Below, piece by piece: positions 25,897-34,700 of a DNA stretch of 64,000 nucleotides. The stretch is from Treponema sp. UBA6988 (GTDB lineage Bacteria; Spirochaetota; Spirochaetia; Treponematales; Treponemataceae). The notes under the pieces were generated by a model. That model was not told the origin of the DNA. It was given only the letters and a program-made list of their open reading frames with translations, and did no database searches. The position numbers and the translations under genes are program-made. Where the stretch lies: NCBI GenBank assembly GCA_002448445.1, contig DJYC01000041.1:67528-131527 (forward strand), in the 5' to 3' direction. The first letter of the stretch is position 1. The number at the start of each line of letters is the position of its first letter.

Positions 25897-26886
25897 ATGA
25901 AGAAATCTTACATAGCCATAATTCTTGTTGTCTTGGCATTTTTTATTTTTCTTGCGGAAGGTCCTTTTTACGTTGTTGACGAAGGAAGCCAGACCGTTAC
26001 AACCCGCATGGGAAGAATCGTAAACACCCATACCCAGGCAGGGCTTTACATGAAGGCTCCCTTTATAGACAAGATTACAACATATCCTGCACGCATACTT
26101 TCCCTTGAAGGCGACAGCGAGCGCATCCCTACAAAGGAAAACCAGTTCATCATAGTGGACACCACAAGCCGCTGGAGAATCAGCGACCCCGCTCTTTTCT
26201 ATCAGTCATTTAAGACGCTTGAAGGTGCCTACATAAAGCTTAGCGACGTAATTGACTCTGCAACGCGCACAATCATTACCCGCAACCGCCTCAGCGAAAT
26301 TGTCCGTTCAAGCAACATCATCAACGAAAAAACAGCTGCCCAGGATTCATCCCTTTCCGGAATTGCAGACGACGAGAGCGCAGAAATAGAAGCTTTGCTC
26401 AACGTTTCAAACCAGAACGAAAATGTTTCCAAAGGCCGCACAAGACTCTGTGACGAGATGACGGAAGAAGCCCGCAAGATGATGGGTGAATTTGGCATTG
26501 AGCTCATCGACATTGTTCCCCGCCAGATTAAGTATTCCGATGAACTTACGGAAAGCGTCTACAACCGTATGATAAAGGAACGCAACCAGGTTGCCCAGGC
26601 CTACCGCTCACTTGGCGAAGGTAAAAAAGCTGAATGGCTTGGTAAGCTTGAAAACGAAAAGCGTACCATAGAAAGCGAAGCCTACAAGGTAAGCGAAGAG
26701 ACAAAGGGTAAGGCCGATGCAGAAGCTGCCGCAATCTACGCAGAAAGCTACAGCCGCGATCCCAAGTTCTACGAGTTCTGGAAAAGCCTTGAATCCTACA
26801 AGACTACCATGGGAACATTCGATACAACTTACAGTACCAAGCTTGACTACTTTAAGTATCTGTACAGTTCTGGCGGAAACCGCTAG
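25897..26886 (+). CDS. hflC: HflC, SPFH/band-7 protein, partner of HflK
   Basis: N-terminal membrane segment (residues 5-22), then VVDEGSQTVTTRMGRIVNTH, the HflC start of the band-7 domain, and YPARILSLEGDSERIPTKEN. The region IIPRQIKYSDE...YNRMIKERNQVAQAYRSLGEGK is typical of HflC. 329 residues. It contains an acidic insertion (about 150-175, SGIADDESAEIEALLNVSNQ). Operon with hflK and the large membrane protein that follows after 9 bp. Confidence 0.9.
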   Translation: MKKSYIAIILVVLAFFIFLAEGPFYVVDEGSQTVTTRMGRIVNTHTQAGLYMKAPFIDKITTYPARILSLEGDSERIPTKENQFIIVDTTSRWRISDPALFYQSFKTLEGAYIKLSDVIDSATRTIITRNRLSEIVRSSNIINEKTAAQDSSLSGIADDESAEIEALLNVSNQNENVSKGRTRLCDEMTEEARKMMGEFGIELIDIVPRQIKYSDELTESVYNRMIKERNQVAQAYRSLGEGKKAEWLGKLENEKRTIESEAYKVSEETKGKADAEAAAIYAESYSRDPKFYEFWKSLESYKTTMGTFDTTYSTKLDYFKYLYSSGGNR

Positions 26887-26895
26887 AATAAGAAT

Positions 26896-28707
26896 ATGAA
26901 AAACGTATTCGAAAAAGACGGCTATGTCTACCTAAATACAGGCCTGTCTCCTGATGAATTTTCAAAAGCCCGCGGTGGAACCCGCATAGCAGAAAATGGT
27001 TCTCTTGCCATACAGACAAGTGCAGGCTGGGTTTTCTCCGCATGGCGCTTTGAAGAAACAGAAGAAGACGGCGGTCTTATTTTTGTAAAGGGAAGGGCCT
27101 TTTCCGGTCAGACGCTAAAGGATTACTTTTGCAATGACAGCTCCAATTCTTTTTCGGCAGTTTTTCCTTCCGTGGAATTCGCCAAGGCAAAGTCAGCGAG
27201 AGCCGCAGCCTTGGTTTGTTCAGTGATGGAGGCATCCGTAAACCAGAATGTCTCTTTGCCAAATTCCGGTGCAGGCGGAATCTTTATTTGTGACGATTTT
27301 ACAAAGGTTGTTTTTTTTCCAGAGCAAATTTTCATACAGGCAGCCCTAAGGTTTGAATCTTCTGGCAAAGAAGCAGACTTTGGCCAGAACCGTGCCTTTT
27401 ATGTACACCCAACCCTTGCAGGAACAAATGCCACCCGCTTTACGCAATCCGTAATTGCCTACAGGGCGCTTACCGGAGAATTCCCTTTTTCCGCCAAGAC
27501 TCAGGACGAGCTTTCCTTGGACATGGCAGACAAAAACTTTGTCCCCCTGCGCAATAAGATTTGGGCTGTGGACGAACAGCTTGCGTCTTTTGTAGACAAC
27601 TCCCTGTCAAGATCTCCAAGCATAAAGTCCAGGTCTAAGGTGGAAAAACTTGCTTCCCTAAGGCAAACGGCCCTTTCCGAGCTTACAAGCGGAAGAACAT
27701 CATCCCCCTTGGAACTTACGCCGCTATTTCCTGTTGCTTCACTTTACAGGGAACTGGGGCTTTCCAAAGATGGCTCTATTCCCCAAGATGGAAGGCTTCT
27801 TTCCGTAATAAGAAAGTCATCCCTTTCCCCCGAAGATTTTGAGCTTGCCGTAAAAAAAGATACGGAAAAAAATGCCCGAGAAGTAAAGAGAAAAAGATTT
27901 TTGCGCAAATACAAAAAGCTTCTTGTTTCTCTTGCAGTAGCCTTTGTCTTTGCCCTTGCCGCAGCTTTTTCTGTGCGAAAATCCTATATGTCAAGGCCTA
28001 CAACAAAGGGGCTATCCGCTTTTCAGACCGTGGAAATCTTTTACAGCGCATACAACATGCTGGACTTGAACCAGGCGCGCTGCACTGTCCTAGGCAAACA
28101 GCCGGATTACCTTGTTGACGTAATAAGCCAGGCCTATGTTACAAACCAAACCCGCTCTGCCTACAGCCCTGCAAAAAAAGTAGTATCGCCTGCCGAGTGG
28201 ATGAACTACAACAACAATGGCAATTACTACATGTTCGGTCTTACAGGATTTGCCGTGAATGAGCAAAAGATGGAACTCTTTGCAAAGCCTCCGCTAAGAA
28301 AAGAAAATCCCACCCCTATTTCAGAAGATTTGGGAAAGCGCATAAAGGAAGGCGACTTCACCGAATGTTACGCCACATATTTCCTTGTCTACCCGGAGTC
28401 CGACATGGGGGAACTTGGTGAAAGCATTAATGAAAGGCTGCACATAGAAGAATACTGCGACAAAGTGCGCCTTGTCTTTAAGGATGAATGTTGGCGCATA
28501 GTGGAAATCTCTCAGAATAAGGAAAGTGAATTCTTCCAGGACAGCAAGGCCTTTTATGATGACTACAAGAGGCTTTTTGACGCAAGCTCAAAGGACATCT
28601 TGCTTACCGCAAACGAGTTGCGCACAAAATACGACTGGATTCCAGACAACAGCGAAATTCTTTCTGCTTCCCAGAAGCTGAGGGAAGAATTCCACGCTGA
28701 CGAATAA
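26896..28707 (+). CDS. Membrane protein with degenerate kinase-like N-terminus
   Basis: 603 residues with one membrane segment near 343-362 (LLVSLAVAFVFALAAAFSVR) after a strongly basic stretch. The cytoplasmic half shows traces of a Ser/Thr-kinase C-lobe: VVFFPEQIF in place of the APE region, TRFTQSVIAYRALTGEFPF like the helix following the activation segment, and LRNKIWAVDEQLASFVDNSLSR. The glycine loop, catalytic HRD and DFG motifs are not seen, so a pseudokinase-like scaffold is the best guess. The outer half (about 240 residues) has no recognised domain. It follows hflKC by 9 bp, suggesting a role in the same membrane quality-control complex (inference). Confidence 0.6.
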   Translation: MKNVFEKDGYVYLNTGLSPDEFSKARGGTRIAENGSLAIQTSAGWVFSAWRFEETEEDGGLIFVKGRAFSGQTLKDYFCNDSSNSFSAVFPSVEFAKAKSARAAALVCSVMEASVNQNVSLPNSGAGGIFICDDFTKVVFFPEQIFIQAALRFESSGKEADFGQNRAFYVHPTLAGTNATRFTQSVIAYRALTGEFPFSAKTQDELSLDMADKNFVPLRNKIWAVDEQLASFVDNSLSRSPSIKSRSKVEKLASLRQTALSELTSGRTSSPLELTPLFPVASLYRELGLSKDGSIPQDGRLLSVIRKSSLSPEDFELAVKKDTEKNAREVKRKRFLRKYKKLLVSLAVAFVFALAAAFSVRKSYMSRPTTKGLSAFQTVEIFYSAYNMLDLNQARCTVLGKQPDYLVDVISQAYVTNQTRSAYSPAKKVVSPAEWMNYNNNGNYYMFGLTGFAVNEQKMELFAKPPLRKENPTPISEDLGKRIKEGDFTECYATYFLVYPESDMGELGESINERLHIEEYCDKVRLVFKDECWRIVEISQNKESEFFQDSKAFYDDYKRLFDASSKDILLTANELRTKYDWIPDNSEILSASQKLREEFHADE

Positions 28708-28751
28708 AAATGAACAAAAAACATTTTGACACATTTACATATTTTGTCATA

Positions 28752-28780
28752 TTGACTATTGGGCAAAAAAAGGCTAAAAT
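28752..28780 (+). promoter_or_regulatory. Promoter of the carboxyltransferase gene
   Basis: TTGACT (28752-28757), 17-bp spacer, TAAAAT (28775-28780). Predicted start near 28787, which rules out the longer in-frame start at 28759 for the next gene. Confidence 0.6.
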
Positions 28781-28815
28781 CAGTAAAAGTTCTTGAATTG
28801 ATAAGCGAGGTAGCA

Positions 28816-30306
28816 ATGGCAAATTACAATTTGGAAAAACAGCATGCAAAAGGCAAGCTTCATGCAATAGAGCGTATCAATGCCCTTTGCGATAAAGATT
28901 CTTTTTATGAAATTTACGAGGGTGCCCGCCATACCTGCACAAGCTTCGGGATGGACAAAAAAGACATTCCCTATGACGGCGTAATTACCGGCTTTGGAAA
29001 AATCAACGGCAAAAAGGTTGCTATCTACGCTCAGGATTTTACGGTTCAGGGCGGTTCTCTTGGAAAGGTTCACGGTCAGAAAATCGCAGAACTCATCAGC
29101 AAGGCAATTGAATCCCGCTGCCCTGTAATCGGCATCAATGATTCGGGTGGAGCACGCATTCAGGAAGGTGTTGACGCACTTTGCGGTTACGGAGACCTTT
29201 TCTATCAGAATGTCCGTGCAAGCGGAGCCGTTCCCCAGATTAGCATTATTGCAGGCCCATGTGCCGGCGGTGCCGTATATTCACCAGGAATTACAGACTT
29301 TATCTTTGCAGTGGACAAGATAAGCCAGATGTTCATCACAGGTCCAAAAGTCGTAAAGAGCGTAATGTTCATGGACATTTCCGCAGAAGACCTGGGCGGT
29401 GCTTCAATTCATTCACAGAAGAGCGGTGTTGCTCATTTCCGCTGCCAGTCAGAAAACGACTGCTACGAAAAAGTCCGCAAGCTTTTGGATTACATTCCAC
29501 ATTATTATGGCGAAGAAATACTTTCCCAGAAGTTCAAGTTCGATGAACGCAAGAAGGAAAAGCACATCGCAGAAATTCTTCCCGAACGCAGCACCCAGGG
29601 CTACGACATGAAGGAAGTAATAAACTGCGTTACTGACGATGACAGCTTCTTTGAAATTATGCCAGAGTTTGCCCAGAATGCGGTTGTCGGATTTGCAAAG
29701 GTGGAAGGAAAGTCTGTTGGTATTATAGGCAACAATCCTGCCGGCTTGGGCGGAATCCTTGACTGCGATTCATCTGACAAGATTGCGCGTTTTGTGCGCT
29801 ACTGCGACAGCTACAATATTCCTTTGCTTACATTCGTTGACGTTCCGGGCTTTATCCCTGGTCCCCAGGAAGAGCAGAAGGGAATCATCCGCCACGGTGC
29901 AAAGTTAATTTATGCTTATGCAGAAGCCACCGTGCCAAAGGTAACGATTATTACCCGCAAGGCTTATGGCGGCGCATATATTGCAATGTGCTCAAAGCAT
30001 CTTGGCGCAGACTTTGTTTATGCCTGGCCAAAAGCAGAGATTGCCGTTATGGGTGCAGAGGGCGCTCTTGGAATTTTGTATGCAAAAGAAATGCAGGATC
30101 CAAGCAAGGCTGAATTTGTTGCACAGAAGTCTCAGGAGTACAAAGAGACAATCATGACTCCTGCCGTTGCCGCCCAGCGCGACTACATCAGTGCAATAAT
30201 CAATCCGGAGGAAACCCGCAAGCGCATAGTCGCAAGCCTTGATTTCCTCTGCGGTAAGAATCAGATGAATGCCCCCGCAAAAAAGCACGGAAACATTCCT
30301 CTGTAA
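28816..30306 (+). CDS. Biotin-dependent acyl-CoA carboxyltransferase subunit
   Basis: 496-residue carboxyltransferase of the propionyl-CoA carboxylase beta / methylmalonyl-CoA decarboxylase alpha group, moving CO2 between biotin and an acyl-CoA. Two crotonase-like halves are seen: GINDSGGARIQEGVDAL with GPCAGGAVYSPGITDF in the first, and DVPGFIPGPQEEQKGIIRHG with RKAYGGAYIAM in the second. Start at 28816 is set by the promoter and GAGG. No biotin carrier or biotin carboxylase lies nearby, so partners must be encoded elsewhere. Sequence alone does not separate a carboxylase from a Na+-pumping decarboxylase; propionate/succinate metabolism is the likely setting. Confidence 0.88.
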   Translation: MANYNLEKQHAKGKLHAIERINALCDKDSFYEIYEGARHTCTSFGMDKKDIPYDGVITGFGKINGKKVAIYAQDFTVQGGSLGKVHGQKIAELISKAIESRCPVIGINDSGGARIQEGVDALCGYGDLFYQNVRASGAVPQISIIAGPCAGGAVYSPGITDFIFAVDKISQMFITGPKVVKSVMFMDISAEDLGGASIHSQKSGVAHFRCQSENDCYEKVRKLLDYIPHYYGEEILSQKFKFDERKKEKHIAEILPERSTQGYDMKEVINCVTDDDSFFEIMPEFAQNAVVGFAKVEGKSVGIIGNNPAGLGGILDCDSSDKIARFVRYCDSYNIPLLTFVDVPGFIPGPQEEQKGIIRHGAKLIYAYAEATVPKVTIITRKAYGGAYIAMCSKHLGADFVYAWPKAEIAVMGAEGALGILYAKEMQDPSKAEFVAQKSQEYKETIMTPAVAAQRDYISAIINPEETRKRIVASLDFLCGKNQMNAPAKKHGNIPL

Positions 30307-30368
30307 TTTTTTTCGGAAGAATTGCTGGTTCTGAATTTTCTTCTTCTGGACCAGCTTTTATATGCTAA

Positions 30369-30440
30369 CCCGCTTTCCAGGGTTGCGCCTTTCGGCTCCA
30401 TTGCCTGGCGGCAACCGCTTCGCGGCCCTTCCAATCGGGG
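30369..30440 (-). repeat. GC-rich intergenic repeat, family A copy 5
   Basis: On the minus strand: CCCCGATTGGAAGGGCCGCG, GGCAATGGAGCCG, then CGCAACCCTGGAAAGCGGG. Between the carboxyltransferase gene and the end of the large minus-strand operon, where no separate terminator was seen. Confidence 0.7.
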
Positions 30441-30476
30441 GTAGGAATTATTTTGAATACTCCTGCCCCTTTGCTT

Positions 30477-31697
30477 TTAGTAATTTCCGCCAAACTCAGG
30501 GCCAAAGACCCAGCCGCGAACAATTTCGTCTTTTCCTTCTATAGGTGCATCAATATAATACCACTTTGAAGTCTTTCCGTTTATTGTCTGACTTTCCGTA
30601 CTGCATCCAACAAGGTCAAATAGGGTGTTTTCCTTTTGGCGTTTTCCCCTTGCCCTGTCCAAGTTGCCTATTACTTTTGATTTTACGGATGGCTGTACAT
30701 ATACCTTGATTTTTGCGCTGGAATTTCCTGTAAGGCAAATAAATATCATCTCCTGAGAATTTTCCACTTTTTCGTATCCAAAAGGAAATGTTACTTTTTT
30801 TAGGCCTTTCAAGCTTACGTATCCCCATTCAGGAATTTGTGTAATTATAGAATCGTTGCTTTTGTATTTGGCAAATATGACGGAGCCTGGCTGAAGCTTT
30901 AAAAAATCCCTGTTGTATAAATAGTCTGCATCAAGGTTTTTTAAAACCACAAGCTTGTTTTCGGGAACTTCATACCATTCCCCACTTTTGGGTTCATTAA
31001 AGCATGTTGCTTCAACGTCCTCCACAGGAAGCGCAAGAATTTGTTTTTCGCTCAATTTTAGGGCTTCCGCAGAAATCCAGTTGTACTGGTGGTTCTTGTC
31101 TCCAGAGATGCGTACAAAATAATTTAGCTTTCCGTCATAGTTTATTTTTGCTGCAGTGCGGCTGTAGGCTATTACTTTGCTTGCCGTTTTGTAGCCCCAC
31201 ATTTCTCCACCAATGGCATTTATGTTGCAGTAGGCATAGATGTCTTCCTGGCCTGTTTGCTTGAATTCTGCAATTACAGGATTGGTGCCGTATGGAGAAA
31301 AGAAAGCTGATTTTTCAACGCCTTTGAACCATGAAATCTGAATTAGAGAACTAAGAACCAATGTGCCATTGATATCAATGTAAAAATTGTAGTCATCAGC
31401 AAATTCTGTTTTTAAATCTTCTACTTTGTAGTATTCGGTTTTCTTTGAATCAATATACTCTATTTTGCATACGAAATCAAAATTTCCAACATTCATTCTT
31501 GCTTCTGCATCAAAGCCGGTACGTCCATGGTTGCTGCGCACATCCCCCACGGAAACAGATTTTGAGTAGTCTAAAGACCTTAATTCATCTGCTTCAAGTT
31601 TTACAAACTTTGCATCTGCGGCCTCTTCCGTAAATGCTGAATTCAAAAAAATGCAGCCTGCCAATAGCGCCGTAAGAAGAATTTTTCTTTTTTTCAT
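30477..31697 (-). CDS. Exported protein with C-terminal SH3-like domain
   Basis: 406 residues from the ATG at 31697, which has AGGAG 8 nt upstream; an in-frame GTG 9 nt earlier is less well placed. N-terminal Sec signal (KILLTALLAGCIFLNSAF; Cys could also act as a lipobox). The last about 90 residues (KIKVYVQPSVKSKVIGNL, WYYIDAPIEGKDEIVRGWVFG) look like a bacterial SH3 domain. The middle part has no recognised family. It is 87 bp downstream of the Rhs gene on the same strand, the place where an immunity gene often lies, but neither its size nor its domains resemble known immunity proteins. Periplasmic or surface role, function unknown. Confidence 0.65.
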   Translation of the reverse strand: MKKRKILLTALLAGCIFLNSAFTEEAADAKFVKLEADELRSLDYSKSVSVGDVRSNHGRTGFDAEARMNVGNFDFVCKIEYIDSKKTEYYKVEDLKTEFADDYNFYIDINGTLVLSSLIQISWFKGVEKSAFFSPYGTNPVIAEFKQTGQEDIYAYCNINAIGGEMWGYKTASKVIAYSRTAAKINYDGKLNYFVRISGDKNHQYNWISAEALKLSEKQILALPVEDVEATCFNEPKSGEWYEVPENKLVVLKNLDADYLYNRDFLKLQPGSVIFAKYKSNDSIITQIPEWGYVSLKGLKKVTFPFGYEKVENSQEMIFICLTGNSSAKIKVYVQPSVKSKVIGNLDRARGKRQKENTLFDLVGCSTESQTINGKTSKWYYIDAPIEGKDEIVRGWVFGPEFGGNY

Positions 31698-31784
31698 ATT
31701 TATCACTCCTATTATAAATAACAGGATGTGCTGCTAAAAGTTACTTTAACAGCATATCCTGATTATAAACTTATCTAAACATCC

Positions 31785-34700
31785 CTAATTGTTTTTAGAA
31801 AAATCATATCCGCGAATTCCTAGGATAGTTGCATTTGTTAGGCTTTTGACATTTTCTGAAGAGACATCGTAGTATTGGTTGTTTCCAATGCCGTTCACAA
31901 AATGCATATATGAATACTCGTTCTTGCTACTCAAGCAATAAACCGTGTACTGCGGATTGTCCGTAGTGTATGTGAATTTTCCAGGAAGCCCAGTTGTTGC
32001 CCACATGGCGTTTGCTGCTGTGTAAAAATTTGTGGTCGCATCTTCCGAATCAACCGTACCTTTCGCAATCGCATTGTTCATTGCTGCAACAGCCTGTTCC
32101 TTTGTCATAGCTTCCCCTGTCATTAAAGTGTATTGCTCTGAAACAACGTTCAGAGCTGTTGTTGCCGCGCAGGCAGAGGCTCCAAACCTTTCATGTTTTT
32201 TTGCACTTGCTTGCGGGCTTAGATTTTCTTGCCCAGGAATATGAACCCACGAGCCAATGTCCCTCTGATTGAATTTTGTGGCAACAGCCTCCAGTCCCCA
32301 CAAGTCCACAAAGTTTACTGGATCGCCTGCACAGTATGCATACCAGTTCATTCCGTCGCGGATAGGGTCGCTCGTTGTAAAGCGGGCAAGGACAGGAGAG
32401 TAATCCCTGAATCCGTAGTCGTACATGCCAAGTGTCGCATTGTATTTTTTGCCGGCATAGGCAAAGTCTGCACCTGATACAACTGCGGCTGCAGTATCAA
32501 TGTTTGTTTTTATGCCATTTTTGTTATTGGCAAAATAAGGCGTTCCATCAGCATCATAGTCAACTGAATAGTATGAACTTCCGTCTGCTGCAACTGAGCA
32601 CCTTATGCTTCCCCTGCCGTCTGACGTCAATTCATACGAGGTGGATTGCGAGGTGGAGTATTTTGGAACGAATGAATTGGCTTGGAAAATTTTTCTTCCG
32701 TTTGCATAGGTGAAGTAGCGGGTAATATTGCAACGAGTCTGAGAAGTGCTCTTTGTGCGGCTTTTCGCTGCGTAAGAATCTATGTCTACAAAACGTACCT
32801 GCTGAGTCTCACCTGTATATTCTGATCCGCCTGAATTGGCGTTAGAATATGCAAATGGTTCATATTCACAAAGTTCATTCATCGTTAATCCGTCGTATAC
32901 AGAGCGCACCGTGCAACCCGTATTGTCACGTACTGACTGTCTGCGGCCAAAAGCATCGTAGGTAAATGATTCTGTGAAACTGCTTTCTGTCCTGTAATCG
33001 ACAACTCTACTCTCTCTTAATCTGTTGGAAGAAGTATAAGATAAAGTAACGTTTTTGTAAAGGGTATTTTCAGATATTAAATTTCCATTGTCATCGTATT
33101 TGAACTCTGCTGTTGAAGAATTTTTTCCTGAAATTCTTACAAGTCTGTTTTCTGCATCGTATTCATAATTCAGCGTGCCCAATGCGTTTGACTTTGATAC
33201 TCTGTTTCCGTTTAAATCATATTTGTATGACTCAATCCATGATTCTTGTGATGAGAAAGTGAAATCCAAATTCATTTTTTTGCAAAGAAATTTTGCCTTT
33301 TCTGCGAATTCCTTTGGAAAGTCAACTGACTCATAAATCGGACGGGCAGAGGGCCTTTCACCGTATTCTTCAAATTCCCTGTAAGTTTTTTCTTCAATCT
33401 CTTTGCTGTATGCGACAACCTGTTTTTGTATTCGTCCATGCTTATCATACTCAAACAATGAGAATGAGGGTTTTGAGTTTATAGTGCATGCAATATGACC
33501 ATTGCTGTCATAGATAATTCCTTCCGCAAACAAGATGTTGCCACAGGAATCCCTCTGAACCGTAAGAATTTCCCTGCCGATTTCATCTTTTTCCTTTGTT
33601 ACACTTACTCCGCTTGAACTTAAAGAACCGTTTTCATTCCCAGAATTATCGTAACAGAAATTGATTTTATTCATGTCTGATACTGCAGAATTTAAGTTTC
33701 CGCTTGAATCATAACTATAAATTGTATCGTATCCATCTAATGAAATTCTTGTGACGCGTCCATGCTTGTCATACGAATAGTTTGTCGTTTTGTCAGCATC
33801 ATTCGCCAAAACCAGCATGTTTGATTCATCATACTTGTAAGTCTGAACAGTAGCCTCTGTTTCGGCTTTTATGATGGATCCAAAAACATCATAGTGCAGA
33901 GCAGAGAATGTTTTGTCACCATATTTCGTGATTTGCTTTCCGGTTTCTTCCGAAAAACTTTGTGTGATTGTGTTTCCGTTAAAATCCGTTGTGGTAATAG
34001 AGTTGTCTCTTATGTTGTAAGTCGTCTTTTTTGTTTTTCCCAAAGCGTTCGTTTCACAGATATTTCTGCCGAATGAATCAAATGTGTAGGTCCGCAAATT
34101 GCCGAGAGCATCACGTACTTTTAGGGTACGCATGTCTTTTGAGTAGGATTTTTGCTGAATTAAATCACCAGATTCAAAGACTTTTACAATAAGGCCTGAT
34201 CCGTCATAGGAAAATTCCTTTGGGGGCATGCCTCTTTCTTTTCTTGATGTGCACCTGTCAAATGAGTCGTATTCGCATTCCAAAACAGTTCCCAAGGAAT
34301 CCGTATGCTTTAAAAGGTTTCCCTTTGCATCGTATGAAAAATTCTGCTCGTTGTTATCATCTTTTATTTGAGAAATCATTCCTAGTGCGTTGTAAAGATA
34401 GTGCGTCGTTGTCTTTCCGCATTGCTCGGTAACTGCGGCATCGTATTCATTGTAGGAAAATGTTTTTTCTGTTTCTGCATCATAAAGTAAATTTCCCCAT
34501 ACGTCATATTTTGATTCACAATAAATTTTCCCGTTTTTTCTTGTTACCGAACCGGTTTTATCATCGTGTGTAATTTCTTCTACAAGCGTTCTTCCGTCAT
34601 TGCACTGATGCTTTTGCATTATTTTCTTACGGCCTAGAGAGTCATATTCTGTTTTTTGAACATAATTTTTTGTACTCTCTGTAACGGTTGTCGTTCCTGA

